14,212 nucleotides of DNA, from NCBI GenBank assembly GCA_017481185.1, contig JAFUPO010000178.1, positions 1 to 14,212 of the forward strand. The letters are read 5' to 3'. The position numbers were made by a program, and so were the translations under genes. The stretch comes from Clostridia bacterium (GTDB taxonomy: Bacteria; Bacillota_A; Clostridia; Christensenellales; Aristaeellaceae). Below the pieces are notes generated by a model, which saw only the letters and a program-made list of their open reading frames with translations, searched no databases and had not been told where the DNA came from. Every line of letters begins with the position of its first letter. Positions within the stretch are counted from its first letter, which is position 1. This document shows, in pieces, positions 13,457 to 14,212 of this stretch.

Positions 13457-13867
13457 ATGAAAATTGTGATCGTGGACGGGCAGGGTGGCGGCATCGGCAA
13501 GGGCCTGTGCGAGCAATTCAAAAAGCGTTTTCCCCAAACGAAGCTGATCGCCCTGGGCACCAACAGCCTGGCTACCTCCGCCATGCTGCGGGCAGGGGCT
13601 GACCAAGGCGCCACCGGCGATAACGCCATCTGCGTTACCGTTAGGGATGCGGATCTGATCCTGGGCCCCATGGGGCTGGTGCTAGCCAACGCCATGCTGG
13701 GGGAGATTAGCCCTCGCGTTGCGCTGGCCATCGGGCAAAGCCCTGCCAAGAAGATTTTGATCCCCGTGGCGCGCTGCCAGGTGCAGGTGGCCGGTTGTGA
13801 GGATAAGCCCATGTCAGCCCTGATCCAGGACGCTGTTAGCCAGGCGGCGCGGCTTCTGGGTGAATAA
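13457..13867 (+). CDS. DUF3842 family protein
   Basis: A 136-residue soluble protein matching the DUF3842 family as I recall it. It begins MKIVIVDGQGGGIGKGL, a glycine-rich beta-alpha turn that looks like a nucleotide- or cofactor-binding start. Next come an IALGTNSLATSAMLRAGA segment, then DLILGPMGLVLANAMLGEISP and IPVARCQVQVAGCEDKP, which may be a metal or sulfur site because of its two cysteines, although that is a guess. The family is common in anaerobic Firmicutes and has no established function that I know of. AAGGAGG precedes the start. It has its own promoter, divergent from spoIVB, and the DAHP synthase gene follows 44 bases later with no terminator, so the two may share a transcript. 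Confidence 0.88.
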   Translation: MKIVIVDGQGGGIGKGLCEQFKKRFPQTKLIALGTNSLATSAMLRAGADQGATGDNAICVTVRDADLILGPMGLVLANAMLGEISPRVALAIGQSPAKKILIPVARCQVQVAGCEDKPMSALIQDAVSQAARLLGE

Positions 13868-13911
13868 CGCCTTAAAACAACAGTTTTCCAGCAGAAAGAT
13901 AGGATTGTAGG

Positions 13912-14212
13912 ATGGAAATGGTATTTCGCAAACAACTTTTGAGCCCGGAGCGCATTAAGGAGCAGTTTCCCCTGCCCCAGGCAGCGGCCCAGGCAAAGAA
14001 GGAACGGGACGAGGCCATTGGGGCAGTGCTCACAGGCCAATCAAACAAAAAGCTTCTGGTGATCGGGCCCTGCTCCGCCGACCGGGCGGATGCGGTGCTG
14101 GAGTATATTGGCCGTTTGGCCAAGGTGCAGGAGCAGGTGAAGGATCAGATCATTATCATTCCCCGCATTTATACCAACAAGCCCCGCACCACCGGCGACG
14201 GCTACAAGGGCA
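13912..14212 (+). CDS. 3-deoxy-7-phosphoheptulonate (DAHP) synthase, type I, 5' part only
   Basis: The frame runs to the window edge, giving the first 100 residues of a DAHP synthase. This enzyme joins phosphoenolpyruvate and erythrose 4-phosphate in the first step of the shikimate pathway. Seen motifs are RKQLLSPERIKEQFPLP at the start, VIGPCSAD (50-57) and IPRIYTNKPRTTGDGYKG (83-100); KPRT belongs to the phosphoenolpyruvate site of the AroG/AroF type. The start at 13912 has AGATAGGA upstream; an ATG two codons later is also possible but has a poorer site. It follows DUF3842 after 44 bases. The 3' end is missing, so any regulatory domain or feedback type cannot be judged. Confidence 0.9.
   Translation, partial: MEMVFRKQLLSPERIKEQFPLPQAAAQAKKERDEAIGAVLTGQSNKKLLVIGPCSADRADAVLEYIGRLAKVQEQVKDQIIIIPRIYTNKPRTTGDGYKG

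Noticed and set aside
13874..13887. AAAAC-AACA-GTTTT stem between DUF3842 and the DAHP synthase gene
   Set aside because: Only five A-T rich pairs and no T-run; too weak to act as a terminator.
9329..14212. Functional link between a sedoheptulokinase-like enzyme and DAHP synthase through erythrose 4-phosphate
   Set aside because: The genes are in separate units more than 3 kb apart with a regulator, protease and spoIVB between them, and the kinase substrate is not proven. Proximity alone is too weak.

Overview
The window looks like a chromosomal segment of an endospore-forming, moderately GC-rich member of the Clostridia, probably a gut lineage of the Christensenellales or Oscillospirales kind. 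The reasons are a full SpoIVB sporulation protease, a SpoIIE-type phosphatase of the sort found beside clostridial [FeFe]-hydrogenase genes, a DUF3842 gene, strong AGGAGG-type ribosome binding sites, and secreted BspA-type leucine-rich-repeat, SH3b and DUF6273 proteins. The genus cannot be told from the sequence. No tRNA, rRNA, CRISPR array, transposase, integrase or prophage gene was seen, and no stretch over 300 bases lacks a gene.

Layout. (1) 1-626, plus strand: 3' end of a SpoIIE-family PP2C phosphatase. (2) 759-1855, minus strand: two short chromate-transporter (CHR) half-proteins overlapping by 4 bases, with their own near-consensus promoter. They converge on the phosphatase gene across a two-hairpin terminator region. 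(3) 1981-4566, minus strand: a large secreted protein with an SH3b domain, an unassigned domain, BspA-type LRRs and a DUF6273 domain. (4) 4778-10609, plus strand, divergent from (3): a tight row of five genes encoding a secreted TPR and beta-propeller-like protein, a secreted LRR protein, two unrecognised cytoplasmic proteins whose genes overlap by 4 bases, and an FGGY sugar kinase. (5) 10703-11997, plus strand: a TetR-family repressor overlapping a CPBP intramembrane protease gene, led by a consensus sigma-A promoter carrying two abutting operator-like palindromes. (6) 12088-13341, minus strand: spoIVB, convergent with (5) over a strong hairpin. (7) 13457 to the window end, plus strand: a DUF3842 gene and the 5' end of a type I DAHP synthase gene.

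How the parts may work together. Blocks 3 and 4 put three exported proteins, two of them LRR proteins, on either side of one 211-base divergent control region that also holds an unexplained terminator-like hairpin. Block 5 looks like a self-regulated repressor and membrane protease unit. The spoIVB upstream region contains a candidate sigma-G promoter facing a housekeeping-type promoter for DUF3842. The most open questions are the paired unknown genes at 7961-9297 and the orphan hairpin at 4671-4706. I found no complete system that I could defend as new.
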